Assembly (NCBI GenBank): GCA_963972065.1
Contig: CAXAVJ010000062.1
Location: forward strand, 1 to 21,112
Source: UBA1479 sp963972065
GTDB lineage: Bacteria > Pseudomonadota > Alphaproteobacteria > Rhodospirillales > Casp-alpha2
Length of the DNA: 21,112 nt
Reading direction: 5' to 3'
The stretch's first letter is position 1. Each line of letters begins with the position of its first letter. A program made the translations under genes and the position numbers. The notes beneath the pieces were generated by a model that saw only the letters and a program-made list of their open reading frames with translations, did no database searches and was not told the DNA's origin. Of this stretch, positions 1 to 7,521 are shown piece after piece.

Positions 1-394
1 TGGTCGCCCCCCAGCCGAGGCCCAGAAGCGCATCGGGCGCCAAGGCACCTGATACGAATTGTCCTGCCGCCAGGCCGACGACGCGGCGCACGTCATCCTC
101 GTCGATGGGGGCGGGGACGACGACGGCATCCTTCAGGTCGAAGCGGTCGCGCAGTGCATTCTCCGCCTCCAGGCAGGGGGCCAAAGGCAGGTTTAGGGTC
201 ACGCGGACATGGCCCTCCCGCCGCGCTTCGTTGATGATCCGGTTCACAGTGGCGCGATTGAGTTTCACGCGGTCAGCCACTTCCTGCTGTGTCTGTCCCT
301 CGCGGAAGTGGTACCAGCAGATGCGTGCCACAAGCGCCGGATCGACGGCAGTGTAGCGGGCGCCGGAGGCGTTGTTTTTAGGCCTTCTTACCAT
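1..394 (-). CDS. SorC/LsrR (DeoR-like) sugar-binding transcriptional regulator, N-terminal part, cut by window edge
   Basis: Reading the minus strand from the ATG at 394 gives an open frame of 131 codons that runs off the left edge, so only the N-terminus is here. Residues about 15-60 form a helix-turn-helix: the stretch EGQTQQEVADRVKLNRATVN is the recognition unit typical of SorC-family regulators. It is followed by the RREGHVRVTL linker and the start of the sugar-phosphate-binding domain (VVGLAAGQF...LGLGWG). Family members bind a phosphorylated sugar or related effector and control a catabolic operon. The gene lies 97 bp downstream of, and in the same direction as, the alpha/beta hydrolase at 492-1370, so the two may be related functionally. 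The effector cannot be told from this fragment. The family call is firm; the target is unknown. Confidence 0.85.
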   Translation of the reverse strand, partial: MVRRPKNNASGARYTAVDPALVARICWYHFREGQTQQEVADRVKLNRATVNRIINEARREGHVRVTLNLPLAPCLEAENALRDRFDLKDAVVVPAPIDEDDVRRVVGLAAGQFVSGALAPDALLGLGWGAT

Positions 395-491
395 GCCGCA
401 TCCTAGCCTTCTGGAGGGCACTAGGCGAGCTACAATGGCTTGAAAGTGCTGTCTTTCGGCTATCGGGGCTTCGGGTGTCCCCCCGAACGGA

Positions 492-1370
492 TTACACGGT
501 TAATCCCATCAGGCGCAGCGCCGCCTGATGGACCGGGCTGTCCGGCCGGCCCAGTTCGCGGCTCATGGTGAAATGATGGATGCCGGGCAGGTCCGTCTCG
601 CGGACCGTCAATCCGGCGTCCCGCAGCGCCTGGGCGAAGTCCCGGCCGTGGCGGCGGAATTCGGTCAACTCGCCCTCGCCGTAAAATACCGCGACAGGCG
701 GCAGGCCCGGGCGCAGGTGGCGCATCGGGCTCAGGCGGTCGACCGCCGCATCGTCCAGGTTCAGATAGCCGTTGCGGTGGCTCAGGCGGATCGGCGTCAG
801 GTCGTACATGCCGCTGGTCATGACGCAGCCTTTGACCGCGTCGGCGGGCAGGCCGTGGCCTGCCCAATCCGTGACCATCATCATCGCCGTCAGATGCGCG
901 CCCGACGAATGTCCGGCGACGATCAGCCGCCCGGCGTCGGCGTTGAGGTCCGCCGCATGGGCGTGGACCCAGGCGACGGCGCGGCGGCATTGGTCGGCGA
1001 TGTCGTCCAGCGAGGCCCCGGGGGCCAGGGAAAAGTTGACCGCTACGACGGCGGCCCCGGCGGCGATCAGGGCTGGGGCAAGATGGCTTTCGTTGACCTT
1101 GTCGCCCCGCGTCCAGGCGCCGCCGTGCAGGAACACCAACACTGGCGCCCCGGAGGCGCGGGCGGGAAACAAGTCCATGACCTCGTCCGGGCCGGGTCCG
1201 TAGGCGACGTCGAGGCGGCAGTCCAGATCGGCCCGTGCCTGTGCGCTGGCGGCGGCGTTCTCTGCGACATAGACGTCGCCGTCGGGCACCAGCGAACGCT
1301 GTTCATACTGATTGTCCAGTTCGGCCTGGTCGTAGTCGAGCCACACCTTGGCTGCGGCGGTTGCGGTCAT
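492..1370 (-). CDS. Arylformamidase-like alpha/beta hydrolase
   Basis: This 292-aa protein is of the right length for the kynurenine formamidase/esterase-lipase group of alpha/beta hydrolases. The oxyanion-hole motif HGGAW lies at residues 82-86. The nucleophile elbow is G-H-S-S-G at 153-157 with Ser155 as nucleophile. The catalytic His is His266 in the C-terminal GIHHFTM motif, and the acid is probably in the GEGELTEF region (230-238). No signal peptide is visible, so it is cytoplasmic. The start is supported by a GGAGA ribosome binding site 4 bases before the ATG. It sits between the SorC-type regulator and the 3' remnant of mgtE, all on the minus strand. The alpha/beta hydrolase call is firm. 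The substrate (N-formylkynurenine or another small ester or amide) is inferred; no tryptophan-degradation gene is in the window. Confidence 0.8.
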   Translation of the reverse strand: MTATAAAKVWLDYDQAELDNQYEQRSLVPDGDVYVAENAAASAQARADLDCRLDVAYGPGPDEVMDLFPARASGAPVLVFLHGGAWTRGDKVNESHLAPALIAAGAAVVAVNFSLAPGASLDDIADQCRRAVAWVHAHAADLNADAGRLIVAGHSSGAHLTAMMMVTDWAGHGLPADAVKGCVMTSGMYDLTPIRLSHRNGYLNLDDAAVDRLSPMRHLRPGLPPVAVFYGEGELTEFRRHGRDFAQALRDAGLTVRETDLPGIHHFTMSRELGRPDSPVHQAALRLMGLTV

Positions 1371-1398
1371 GACGGTCTCCGGTGTTTTGGAATGGGTC

Positions 1399-1560
1399 TT
1401 AGAGAAGGCCCGACAGAATAGTCGCGATGCCGAGGAAGGAAAAGAACCCGGCGATGTCGATCGCCGTGGTCAGGATGATCGATGACGCGACCGCCGGGTC
1501 CTGGCCCAGTTTGGTCAGCACCACGGGCACGATGGCCCCGGTCCGCCCGGAAGCGGCCTT
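1399..1560 (-). pseudogene. mgtE: 3' remnant of MgtE-type magnesium transporter gene
   Basis: On the minus strand, ending with TAA at 1401-1399, about 48 codons match the last two membrane helices of MgtE: GAIVPVVLTKLGQDPAVASS, then an Ile/Thr-rich helix with TAIDIAGFFSFLGIATILSGL. In intact MgtE proteins this is the extreme C-terminus, with the DPA(V/L)ASS and T..D..GF motifs forming part of the Mg2+ pore. Everything upstream (N-terminal domain, CBS domains, first helices) is missing, and no start codon or ribosome binding site is seen. MgtE similarity ends at about 1545, where repeat copy A begins, so the gene was truncated by whatever brought in the repeat-bounded block. The 5' part is not found on the far side at about 4.8 kb. 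The C-terminal identity is confident, and the fragment cannot be functional alone. Confidence 0.75.
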
Positions 1561-1600
1561 TCTTAGTCTACATCCGGAACACGCCGAAGGGCTTGGGCTC
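1546..1600. repeat. Diverged direct repeat, copy A
   Basis: Positions 1546-1588 match 4768-4810 at about 38 of 43 bases, same orientation, with a weaker match continuing for about 10 bases. The best-conserved core is ACATCCGGAACACGCCGAA at 1570-1588. One reading frame is also conserved (RKRPFLVYIRNTPK here, RKWPFLDDIRNTPK in copy B), so the repeat may derive from a coding or dispersed element. Copy A starts where MgtE homology ends and lies immediately beyond the stop of the AraC-type gene. Confidence 0.7.
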
Positions 1601-1613
1601 TATGGGCGCGCGC

Positions 1614-2600
1614 CTAGCGGCTTCGCTTGATCGCTCCCGGCGTCACGCCGAACATATCCTTGAAGGCCCGACTGAAATTGCTGACGTGGTTGTAGCCAAC
1701 CTGCCAGGCAATGCCCTTGATGGGCTCGTCCGTTTGTTCGATCAATTGACGGGCCTGCGACAGGCGCGTGTTTCGTAGCACCTCGAAAACCGATCCGTCG
1801 TATATCTCACGGAAGGCGTTGTTCAGACGTTTTTCGGAGAGCCCAGCCGTGAGCGCGAGTTCCGCCAGGCTCGGTGGCTCCTGAAGACAGTCCAGCAACC
1901 GCTCGTGGGCGCGTGCCACGTTCTTCCGCTCTGCGCGGGTCAATCTTTGCCTGGGCGGTGGTGCTTGATCGAGCGCGCGCGCAACCATCGTGATGTACAT
2001 CAGCGCCGCGCTTTCCATCTGGATACGCTGCAGCTGGCCGCTGAGGCCCGGTATGGTCATCTCCGTCACCGAGCGGCGCATTTCCGGCGTTACCGGAAAC
2101 GGCGTGAAGGCATGGGTTTCTTCTTCCGGGTCCAACATGTTTCTCAGGACGTCCGGTACTTCACCTTCGAAAAAGCGCGCCAACACTTCCGGCGGCGCCG
2201 CCACGGTAAAGTTTTTGACCTCGACGCCGGCTTTCAGATGAAACGTGCCGGGTGTGCCCTGATAGCGCATGTTGTAGCCCTGCGATTGCGAGAACTCGTA
2301 GGTATCGCCGTTGGGGTATTTCAGGGTCGCCTGACCCTTGAGCAACATGATGCTGACCATGCGCGGCGTCCCGTCCATTGGGTCGAAAGCGAGCGACATA
2401 TCGTGGGCTGGAACGAAGCGGTTGATGTTGATGATCATCCCGTTCGGCAACTCGAACATCTGAATGTCGCTCTCGCCCATGCTTTCCGCGAGCGCGGCCT
2501 GCTGCTCGATGACGATTTTCTCGGCTTCGCCGTCGGCGGTCGTTACTTCCAAATTGGTGGGAAGCCCTTGGAGTGGGCTCTCGGTCTCATTGTCTTTCAT
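1614..2600 (-). CDS. AraC-family transcriptional regulator, PchR-like
   Basis: This 328-aa protein has the two-helix-turn-helix AraC DNA-binding domain at its C-terminus. The first HTH is at about residues 244-265 (SLAELALTAGLSEKRLNNAF). The second, at about 293-316, contains IAWQVGYNHVSNFSRAFK, followed by FGVTPGAIK. The linker LTRAERKNVARAHERLL and the long cupin-like N-terminal region resemble PchR-type regulators, which often respond to siderophores or other small molecules; the effector here is unknown. The start is supported by an AGGTAA ribosome binding site about 7 bases upstream. The gene diverges from the secreted tectonin gene at 2802 across a 201-bp AT-rich intergenic region, and both lie between the two repeat copies. 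Control of the divergent gene and of itself is therefore the obvious hypothesis. Confidence 0.88.
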   Translation of the reverse strand: MKDNETESPLQGLPTNLEVTTADGEAEKIVIEQQAALAESMGESDIQMFELPNGMIININRFVPAHDMSLAFDPMDGTPRMVSIMLLKGQATLKYPNGDTYEFSQSQGYNMRYQGTPGTFHLKAGVEVKNFTVAAPPEVLARFFEGEVPDVLRNMLDPEEETHAFTPFPVTPEMRRSVTEMTIPGLSGQLQRIQMESAALMYITMVARALDQAPPPRQRLTRAERKNVARAHERLLDCLQEPPSLAELALTAGLSEKRLNNAFREIYDGSVFEVLRNTRLSQARQLIEQTDEPIKGIAWQVGYNHVSNFSRAFKDMFGVTPGAIKRSR

Positions 2601-2801
2601 CTTACTTTACCTGGTCTTGGATCGGCGACTTTATGCGCTGCCCTGTAAGTCCGGCAGGTGGCTGCGGTTTCGCAACATCCGGCAGTTTCAGATAATTATC
2701 GGGCATTTCCAATAAGTATCAAAAATTGATCTGAATAAAACTACTTATTACCATTTATTTCTAACAACTTAATCGAATCACGGGACGTAGGGGGCTTTCG
2801 C
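2601..2801. promoter_or_regulatory. Divergent AraC/tectonin intergenic control region
   Basis: This 201-bp AT-rich region separates two divergent genes, so it should contain both promoters. It holds an 8-bp direct repeat TCCGGCAG at 2650-2657 and 2678-2685 (28 bp apart), a type of spacing AraC-family dimers can use. A perfect 10-bp palindrome GATAATTATC lies at 2691-2700. A GGGGG ribosome binding site at 2790-2794 precedes the ATG at 2802. I cannot assign -35/-10 hexamers with confidence. Function is inferred from position. Confidence 0.45.
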
Positions 2802-4700
2802 ATGCGCCATTTTATTATGACGATTGGCGGTTCTATTTTAACCGTCATGCTAGGCATCGTTGCACTGGATGCAAAAGCTGAAGTTACCTGCCGCGGGTTC
2901 GATAAAAACAATAAATGGATAGCCAACTGTACGGGTAAATTTATCTGGAAACCGGATCCCTACCCAACCCGGGAGCCTGTTACCGCGCTGAAAGGTGCGA
3001 GGGAAGTGATGTTAGAGCTGCTCAAGCATCCAGCGGTGATTACCACGATGATGGAGAGCATGGCGAAGGTGCAGAAAATAGCCAACGTCAAAAAATATGT
3101 TTCAGACCAATGGGAATTAATAAGGCGGCAGTCTCCAGCTGATAACCAAGTGATGCACAACTTGCTGTTCGCAACCATGCTGTTGGAGATGAACAATCCA
3201 AAAGCACCGACGCATGCAAAACAGCTCATTGCCTCATTTGAAGCCTATATCAGGTCTTATCAGACGCATATGGCCCAAGACGCCTTGAATGCCTACGACG
3301 CATGGAAAATAGGCGATTTGGAGTTCAAAAAGCGAAGTGGCCAGCATAAGACCATGCTGGGGCTGGTCGATTACGGCTCGCCCCCTCCGGATTTCAGCCA
3401 GGCGGGGCAAGCGGTTTTGATTGCAGCGTCTGTGGCCCCTTCACTTGCGGGATCGATGGCTGCAATTCAGAGTTTTGGCGCGGCACTTGCTTCGGCACAT
3501 GCGGCGACAAGTGCGGCTGTAACCGCGGGTCTTACGGGCGGCACCGCCGCGACCGCCGGTGGCTCCAGCGCCGGTACCGCGGGGTCCCTGTTCGCGACCG
3601 GGGTAACGGGATCATCGACAGCCATGGCCGGCGCAATGGTTGTCGCCTTGCCGTTTGCCATCATTGCGGGGGCCGCAATTAACCAGTTTGTCGCGATTGT
3701 TTCAGCACGCCCGAAACTGGAAGCCGCCCTGAGGGAGGCCCAAAAGCCCGTCAGTTTTAAGAAATTGATGGCCACAGCCGAAGGCAGAAACAAGGTGTCC
3801 ATGTATTGGAACTTGGCCCTGGCCCCCCCCGATCAGAAGCATCACATGTACGTTTTGGATGGGGCGTTGAATGGGGCGGTTACTCAGGCCTATCAACTCT
3901 GGAAAAACCCGCCGCAAAAAATTGCGATGCCGACATCCGGTCAAGGCAAATGGCAAAGCGGGGGTTTTCAAATTACAGCGGGGCTTCCCGCCGTTGGTGG
4001 GGCATCCGGGAAATCATCCGTGAAGTCCTCCAAATCCGTGCACCCATCCAAATGGCAGTTTGCAACGCTTCCGGGGGGTGCAATTGATATCGCTGTTGGC
4101 GATGACAATCGTGCCGCCGTCGTCGGCCCCGATCAAACGATCTGGTTTCAAAAAGGGAATTCCTGGACAAAAATCGAAGGCAAGGCATTGCGGATCGCCA
4201 TTGCCGGTAAGCAGCCCTGGATCGTTGCCATCGATGGCACGATCTGGCGCCGGGATGGCAATAAATGGACCGGGATAAAAGGCCCGAAGGCTTATGATAT
4301 TGGGGCCAAAGGCGAGGCGGTCTGGATCATTGCCGGCAAGGAGGGACCCGCGGGATATGGCGTTTATTCCTGGACCGGGAACAATTGGAAAAGCCACGGC
4401 GGTGAAGCCATCCGCATTGCCGTCAAGCCGGATGGCTACCCCTGGGTCGTGACCGCCAATCAAGAAACGTGGGTCATGGTCAAAGGGAAATGGAAAAAAT
4501 CCAGCGGTGCCGGAGTAGATATCTCCAGCAACCCGTCGGGTGTGCCGATGGTTGTCGGCATGGACGGTAATATCTGGGCCTATGACGTCCCGTCGCAACA
4601 ATGGGCGAATACCAAGAAAAAAGGGGTCTCTGTTGCCTTTGGGCCGGATGGAAAAGCTTGGTATGTCGACACGAAGCTCAAAATTCACAAACAGAAATAG
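2802..4700 (+). CDS. Secreted protein: helical N-terminal domain, Gly/Ala-rich hydrophobic segment, tectonin-like beta-propeller
   Basis: This 632-aa protein begins with a Sec signal peptide (hydrophobic core 7-22, cleavage likely after AKA at 24-26). Cys30 and Cys43 could form a disulfide. Residues about 60-200 are predicted mostly helical. Residues about 204-300 are unusually rich in Ala, Gly, Ser and Thr, with hydrophobic runs at 204-232 and 274-300 that could be a membrane hairpin. A Ser/Lys-rich linker (about 395-415) leads to about six repeats at 425-629. These follow a tectonin pattern: A-x-x-I-A-x-x-x-x-G-x-x-W-V/I-x-x-x-x-x-x-I-W (examples PWIVAIDGTIWRRDGNKW and YPWVVTANQETW). Known tectonin propellers bind lipopolysaccharide or glycans. 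A glycan-binding secreted protein, perhaps membrane-active, is inferred. Base and codon use is less GC-biased than the flanks. The gene is divergent from the AraC regulator and flanked by repeats. No enzymatic motif was recognised. Confidence 0.8.
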   Translation: MRHFIMTIGGSILTVMLGIVALDAKAEVTCRGFDKNNKWIANCTGKFIWKPDPYPTREPVTALKGAREVMLELLKHPAVITTMMESMAKVQKIANVKKYVSDQWELIRRQSPADNQVMHNLLFATMLLEMNNPKAPTHAKQLIASFEAYIRSYQTHMAQDALNAYDAWKIGDLEFKKRSGQHKTMLGLVDYGSPPPDFSQAGQAVLIAASVAPSLAGSMAAIQSFGAALASAHAATSAAVTAGLTGGTAATAGGSSAGTAGSLFATGVTGSSTAMAGAMVVALPFAIIAGAAINQFVAIVSARPKLEAALREAQKPVSFKKLMATAEGRNKVSMYWNLALAPPDQKHHMYVLDGALNGAVTQAYQLWKNPPQKIAMPTSGQGKWQSGGFQITAGLPAVGGASGKSSVKSSKSVHPSKWQFATLPGGAIDIAVGDDNRAAVVGPDQTIWFQKGNSWTKIEGKALRIAIAGKQPWIVAIDGTIWRRDGNKWTGIKGPKAYDIGAKGEAVWIIAGKEGPAGYGVYSWTGNNWKSHGGEAIRIAVKPDGYPWVVTANQETWVMVKGKWKKSSGAGVDISSNPSGVPMVVGMDGNIWAYDVPSQQWANTKKKGVSVAFGPDGKAWYVDTKLKIHKQK

Positions 4701-4767
4701 AGATGATTCCTGTCTAGGGGGGCATTAGGGGCCGCTCCCACCACGTCATAAAATTTTCGGCCTGCCA

Positions 4768-4820
4768 CCCGGAAGTGGCCCTTCTTGGACGACATCCGGA
4801 ACACGCCGAAGCGTGTCGGC
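4768..4820. repeat. Diverged direct repeat, copy B
   Basis: Positions 4768-4810 are the second copy of the repeat at 1546-1588, same orientation, about 38 of 43 bases identical, with a weaker match to about 4820. It lies about 70 bp downstream of the tectonin gene stop. Together with copy A it brackets the AraC regulator and tectonin genes. The adjoining stretch 4701-4905 otherwise contains no gene that I can support. Confidence 0.7.
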
Positions 4821-4905
4821 GCGCCGGGCGTGAAAGGCTGCGCGCCGCGATTGGCAGCACTCGTACCGATAGGCTGCTAATCTATTGTTTTTTATGTATT
4901 AATTA

Positions 4906-4936
4906 TTGACGCTGGGGATTCCCAGAGGCGACAATT
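4906..4936 (+). promoter_or_regulatory. Candidate promoter of usg
   Basis: A TTGACG hexamer at 4906-4911 is followed after 18 bases by GACAAT at 4930-4935. Between them lies a short inverted repeat, CTGGG-GATT-CCCAG (4912-4925). This is a plausible sigma-70-type promoter about 55 bp upstream of the usg start. The -10 match is only partial. Confidence 0.4.
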
Positions 4937-4989
4937 CAGGTGATCCAGGGAGGACATGCAAGCCACGCAACCAAGACGGAGGGTTAGAC

Positions 4990-5250
4990 ATGTCTTTGGA
5001 AGTGCAGCTTTCAGGCTATCGCCTGACGACCGCCGAGATCACCTATCGGCGGCCGGATCATCTTCACCTTCTACAGGACTACATCTGGCAGGATATGGAC
5101 ATGGCGCCGGACTTTCCCGTGCTGCGCCGGTTCCTGGACTTCTGGGAAAACAACCTGGACGGCCCCCTGCATTCCGTGCGCGTCGCCTCGGTGGCGCTGG
5201 TCAAGCCGGCGGAATTCCGTCTTGTCGGTGGAATGATGCGCCTGCACTGA
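4990..5250 (+). CDS. usg: Usg-family protein
   Basis: This is an 86-aa protein when started at the ATG at 4990, which is preceded by a GGAGGG ribosome binding site. The longer frame from 4906 adds an N-terminus unlike the family and overlaps the candidate promoter, so the short start is preferred. The sequence carries the Usg hallmark motifs: GYRLTTAEITYRRPDHLHLL, QDMDMAPDFPVLRRFLDFW and GPLHSVRVA, ending at FRLVGGMMRLH. Usg is a small conserved protein of Alphaproteobacteria, named from its position upstream of another gene in some genomes; its biochemical role is not established. It converges with the OPT transporter gene, with 8 bp between the stops. No trp gene is adjacent here. Confidence 0.85.
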   Translation: MSLEVQLSGYRLTTAEITYRRPDHLHLLQDYIWQDMDMAPDFPVLRRFLDFWENNLDGPLHSVRVASVALVKPAEFRLVGGMMRLH

Positions 5251-5258
5251 GGGGTGAG

Positions 5259-6968
5259 TTAGCCCGCCATGCGGGTGAGCGCCAGACCAACGCCGATCAG
5301 GCTTTCCCCGGCGACAAGCCCGGCGGCGACGGCCGTGCCGTAACGTTCCGTCCATCGGGGGTTCAGGCGCGCGGCCCCGGCCGCAATCACGGCGCCGAGG
5401 CAGAGCGACATCGAATTCCACGCCGGAATGACGAAAGCGACCCCGGCGGCGGGCGCACTCGGCAGGAAGCGCGCGATGGGTTCCGGCAGCACACGGTCCG
5501 CCGCGCCCAAGACCACGCCAAGTGTCGCCGCGACGGCCATGGCGGGGCCCGCCCCTTCCGGGATCGCGCTTAAGCCCGCCGCCATCACCTCGGCCACGGC
5601 CTTCCAGGTCGCCACGGCGGGGGCCGGCCATTCGGGGGTCATCAGCATGGCGGCGGGGTCGGGGATTAGGGTCAGATAAACCGCCGCCCCGGCCAGCGAT
5701 CCGGTCAGGACGCCCAGCGCCTGGGCGTAGATCTGCAACCGCGGCGCGGCACCGATCAGGGACCCGGTTTTCAAATCGTGCATCATGTCGGCGCATTGCC
5801 CGGCGGCCCCCCCGGTGATGTTGGCGGTCATCAGGTTGGCCGCCATGTCGCCGGGCGTGATGGCGCCGTAAGTCAGCTGCGTCACCTTGCCCAAGGCCCC
5901 CACCGGCGTGACCCCCGTTTCCCCGGACACGCGGGCGGCAATCACGGCCAGCACGTAGCTGAGGGCCACCGCCAGCACCGAAACCCAGACCGGCAAACCG
6001 AACAAGGTCCATCCGGCAATACAGATCAACATCGTGACCCCGGCCAGCGCCAGGGCGTAGCCGCGCCCCATCCGCCCGTCCGTGCCGGTCAATTGTCGGC
6101 GGATGCGGAGGACCGAAATCGCAAAGGCGGTCAGGGCCGCCGTGACCGTCAGGGTCACCCCCGGCCACAACAGCCAGGCCACCAGTTCGGAAAACCATAC
6201 CGTGCCGGGCGCCCCGGCCTGGGCCCAGCCCCGGTCCAGCACCCAGGGGGCGAGCAGCCCCCAGGACGCGGCCGCGCCCAGCAGCAGCGACAGCCCCGCG
6301 CGCGGGCCGATCAGCGCCCCGAAGCCGATCATCAGCAGCGACGGGTCGACCGCCAGGCCCAGATTCTTGAAGGTCACGCCCCCGGCCAACGATCCCGGCA
6401 GGGCCAGGCGCGGCACCGCCGCCGCCAGATCGACCGCCAATTTGACTGCCGCCGACAGCCCCGCCGCCGCCAGGAGCGCGCGCAGGCGCGCCCCCTGTTC
6501 GCGGCCCTTGCCGTGGATGCGTTTCAGGGTTTCCGCCGTGGCCAGGCCGGCGGGAAAGGCCAGGTTCTCGTGCTCGATCATTTGGCGGCGCAGGCCGGCG
6601 GCGACGACCACGCCCAGAATCGAGACGCAGAACACCCAGAAGGCCAGCACGGGCCATTGTAGGCTCTGCCCGGTCAGCAGCGTCAGCGCCGGGATGGGGG
6701 CGACCAGTCCGCCCGACACGATGGAGGCCGAAGCCGAGGCGGCCGTCTGGTTGATGTTGTTTTCCCTGAGACCCAGGGGGGCGGTGCCCAGGCTGCGCTC
6801 GGCCAGGCGCCAGGCCCCCACGGCCAGCAGCCCGGCGGCGATCGACATGTTGAAGGACCAACCGATCTTCAGCCCTGAATAGACGTTGCAGGGGGTAAGT
6901 GCCGCGCCCAGGACCATGCCGGTCAGGACCGCGCGTTTGGTGAATTCGGCGGGGCTTTCCTGTTCCAT
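5259..6968 (-). CDS. OPT-family oligopeptide/metal-chelate transporter
   Basis: This 569-aa membrane protein has about 14-16 hydrophobic segments and no signal peptide. Family landmarks are visible: near the N-terminus LTPCNVYSGLKIGWSFNMSI, then LRENNINQTAASASASI, then ENLAFPAGLATAETLKRIH. In the C-terminal half are TPGDMAANLMTANITGGAAGQCADMMHDLKTG and a conserved Pro/Gly-rich end. OPT proteins are proton-coupled symporters of the inner membrane that import peptides or metal-chelates. The bacterial subgroup includes putative oligopeptide and siderophore-like carriers, so the substrate cannot be fixed from sequence alone. The start at 6968 fits the family's short N-terminus. The gene converges with usg and is divergent from the receiver-domain gene at 7144. 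Confidence 0.88.
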   Translation of the reverse strand: MEQESPAEFTKRAVLTGMVLGAALTPCNVYSGLKIGWSFNMSIAAGLLAVGAWRLAERSLGTAPLGLRENNINQTAASASASIVSGGLVAPIPALTLLTGQSLQWPVLAFWVFCVSILGVVVAAGLRRQMIEHENLAFPAGLATAETLKRIHGKGREQGARLRALLAAAGLSAAVKLAVDLAAAVPRLALPGSLAGGVTFKNLGLAVDPSLLMIGFGALIGPRAGLSLLLGAAASWGLLAPWVLDRGWAQAGAPGTVWFSELVAWLLWPGVTLTVTAALTAFAISVLRIRRQLTGTDGRMGRGYALALAGVTMLICIAGWTLFGLPVWVSVLAVALSYVLAVIAARVSGETGVTPVGALGKVTQLTYGAITPGDMAANLMTANITGGAAGQCADMMHDLKTGSLIGAAPRLQIYAQALGVLTGSLAGAAVYLTLIPDPAAMLMTPEWPAPAVATWKAVAEVMAAGLSAIPEGAGPAMAVAATLGVVLGAADRVLPEPIARFLPSAPAAGVAFVIPAWNSMSLCLGAVIAAGAARLNPRWTERYGTAVAAGLVAGESLIGVGLALTRMAG

Positions 6969-7049
6969 GCCGCCCAGGATTTGCAGACGGGGTTCCGTCT
7001 GTCAAACCGGGGCGTCAAACCAGGCTTGGCCGGCATGGCGTCAGAATCC

Positions 7050-7139
7050 TTGCGGCGGCGGCGGATCTACGGGGTATAATCGGGCAAAAGCCGATCACGG
7101 CACGCGTGCGCGGATCACGCGTCGAAAATAATGGGAGAC
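7050..7139 (+). promoter_or_regulatory. Candidate promoter and ribosome binding site of the signalling operon
   Basis: A perfect TATAAT hexamer at 7075-7080 lies about 65 bp upstream of the receiver gene. TTGCGG at 7050-7055 is a possible -35 element (19-bp spacer, slightly long). A strong ribosome binding site GGGAGA at 7133-7138 precedes the ATG at 7144. This would drive the receiver, small membrane protein and symporter-kinase genes. Confidence 0.5.
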
Positions 7140-7143
7140 GTTC

Positions 7144-7521
7144 ATGGATCACTCCGTTCTGGTGGTCGAAGACGACGACAACATCGTCCTGTCGCTGAAA
7201 TTCCTGCTCGAAAAATCGGGCTTCGACACGCGCGTCGTCGGCGACGGGAACGCGGCGCTCGGCGAAATGCGCGCGGCAAAACCGGACGTCGTGCTGTTGG
7301 ACGTCATGCTGCCGGAACGGGACGGCTTTTCCGTGTGTGAGGAAATTCGCGGCAACAGCGCCTGGTCCGACGTTCACGTCATCATGCTGACGGCCAAGGG
7401 ACGCGAGGCAGACCGCGAAAAGGGCCTGTCCGCCGGGGCCGACGATTTCATCACCAAACCGTTTTCCACCCGTGACCTGGTCACCAGGGTCAAGGCCGCC
7501 GTCGGGTTGACCGTGGACTGA
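7144..7521 (+). CDS. Single-domain response regulator (receiver only)
   Basis: This 125-aa protein is one complete CheY-like receiver domain with no output domain. The acidic pocket is Glu9-Asp10-Asp11, the phosphoacceptor is Asp53 (VVLLDVMLPERDG), the conserved Thr is Thr83 (IMLTAKG) and the Lys is Lys105 (ITKPFS). Such proteins relay phosphate or act by protein-protein contact. Its stop codon overlaps the next start by one base (TGATG at 7519-7523), pointing to translational coupling with the small membrane protein and then the symporter-kinase. Because the kinase lacks a receiver of its own, this protein is the likely partner that a hybrid kinase would carry in cis. That pairing is inferred from gene order. 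Confidence 0.92.
   Translation: MDHSVLVVEDDDNIVLSLKFLLEKSGFDTRVVGDGNAALGEMRAAKPDVVLLDVMLPERDGFSVCEEIRGNSAWSDVHVIMLTAKGREADREKGLSAGADDFITKPFSTRDLVTRVKAAVGLTVD

Noticed and set aside
528..1421. Long plus-strand frame opposite the alpha/beta hydrolase
   Set aside because: It is a mirror of the minus-strand gene in GC-rich DNA; the minus strand carries HGGAW, GHSSG and a ribosome binding site, and the plus-strand product has no recognisable features.
4906..4989. Longer N-terminus for Usg starting at 4906
   Set aside because: It overlaps the candidate promoter, lacks family similarity, and the ATG at 4990 has a good ribosome binding site.
5071..7005. 644-aa minus-strand frame overlapping the OPT transporter
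   Set aside because: It is an out-of-frame shadow, rich in Arg, Gly and Pro; the 569-aa frame in another phase has clear OPT motifs and membrane helices.
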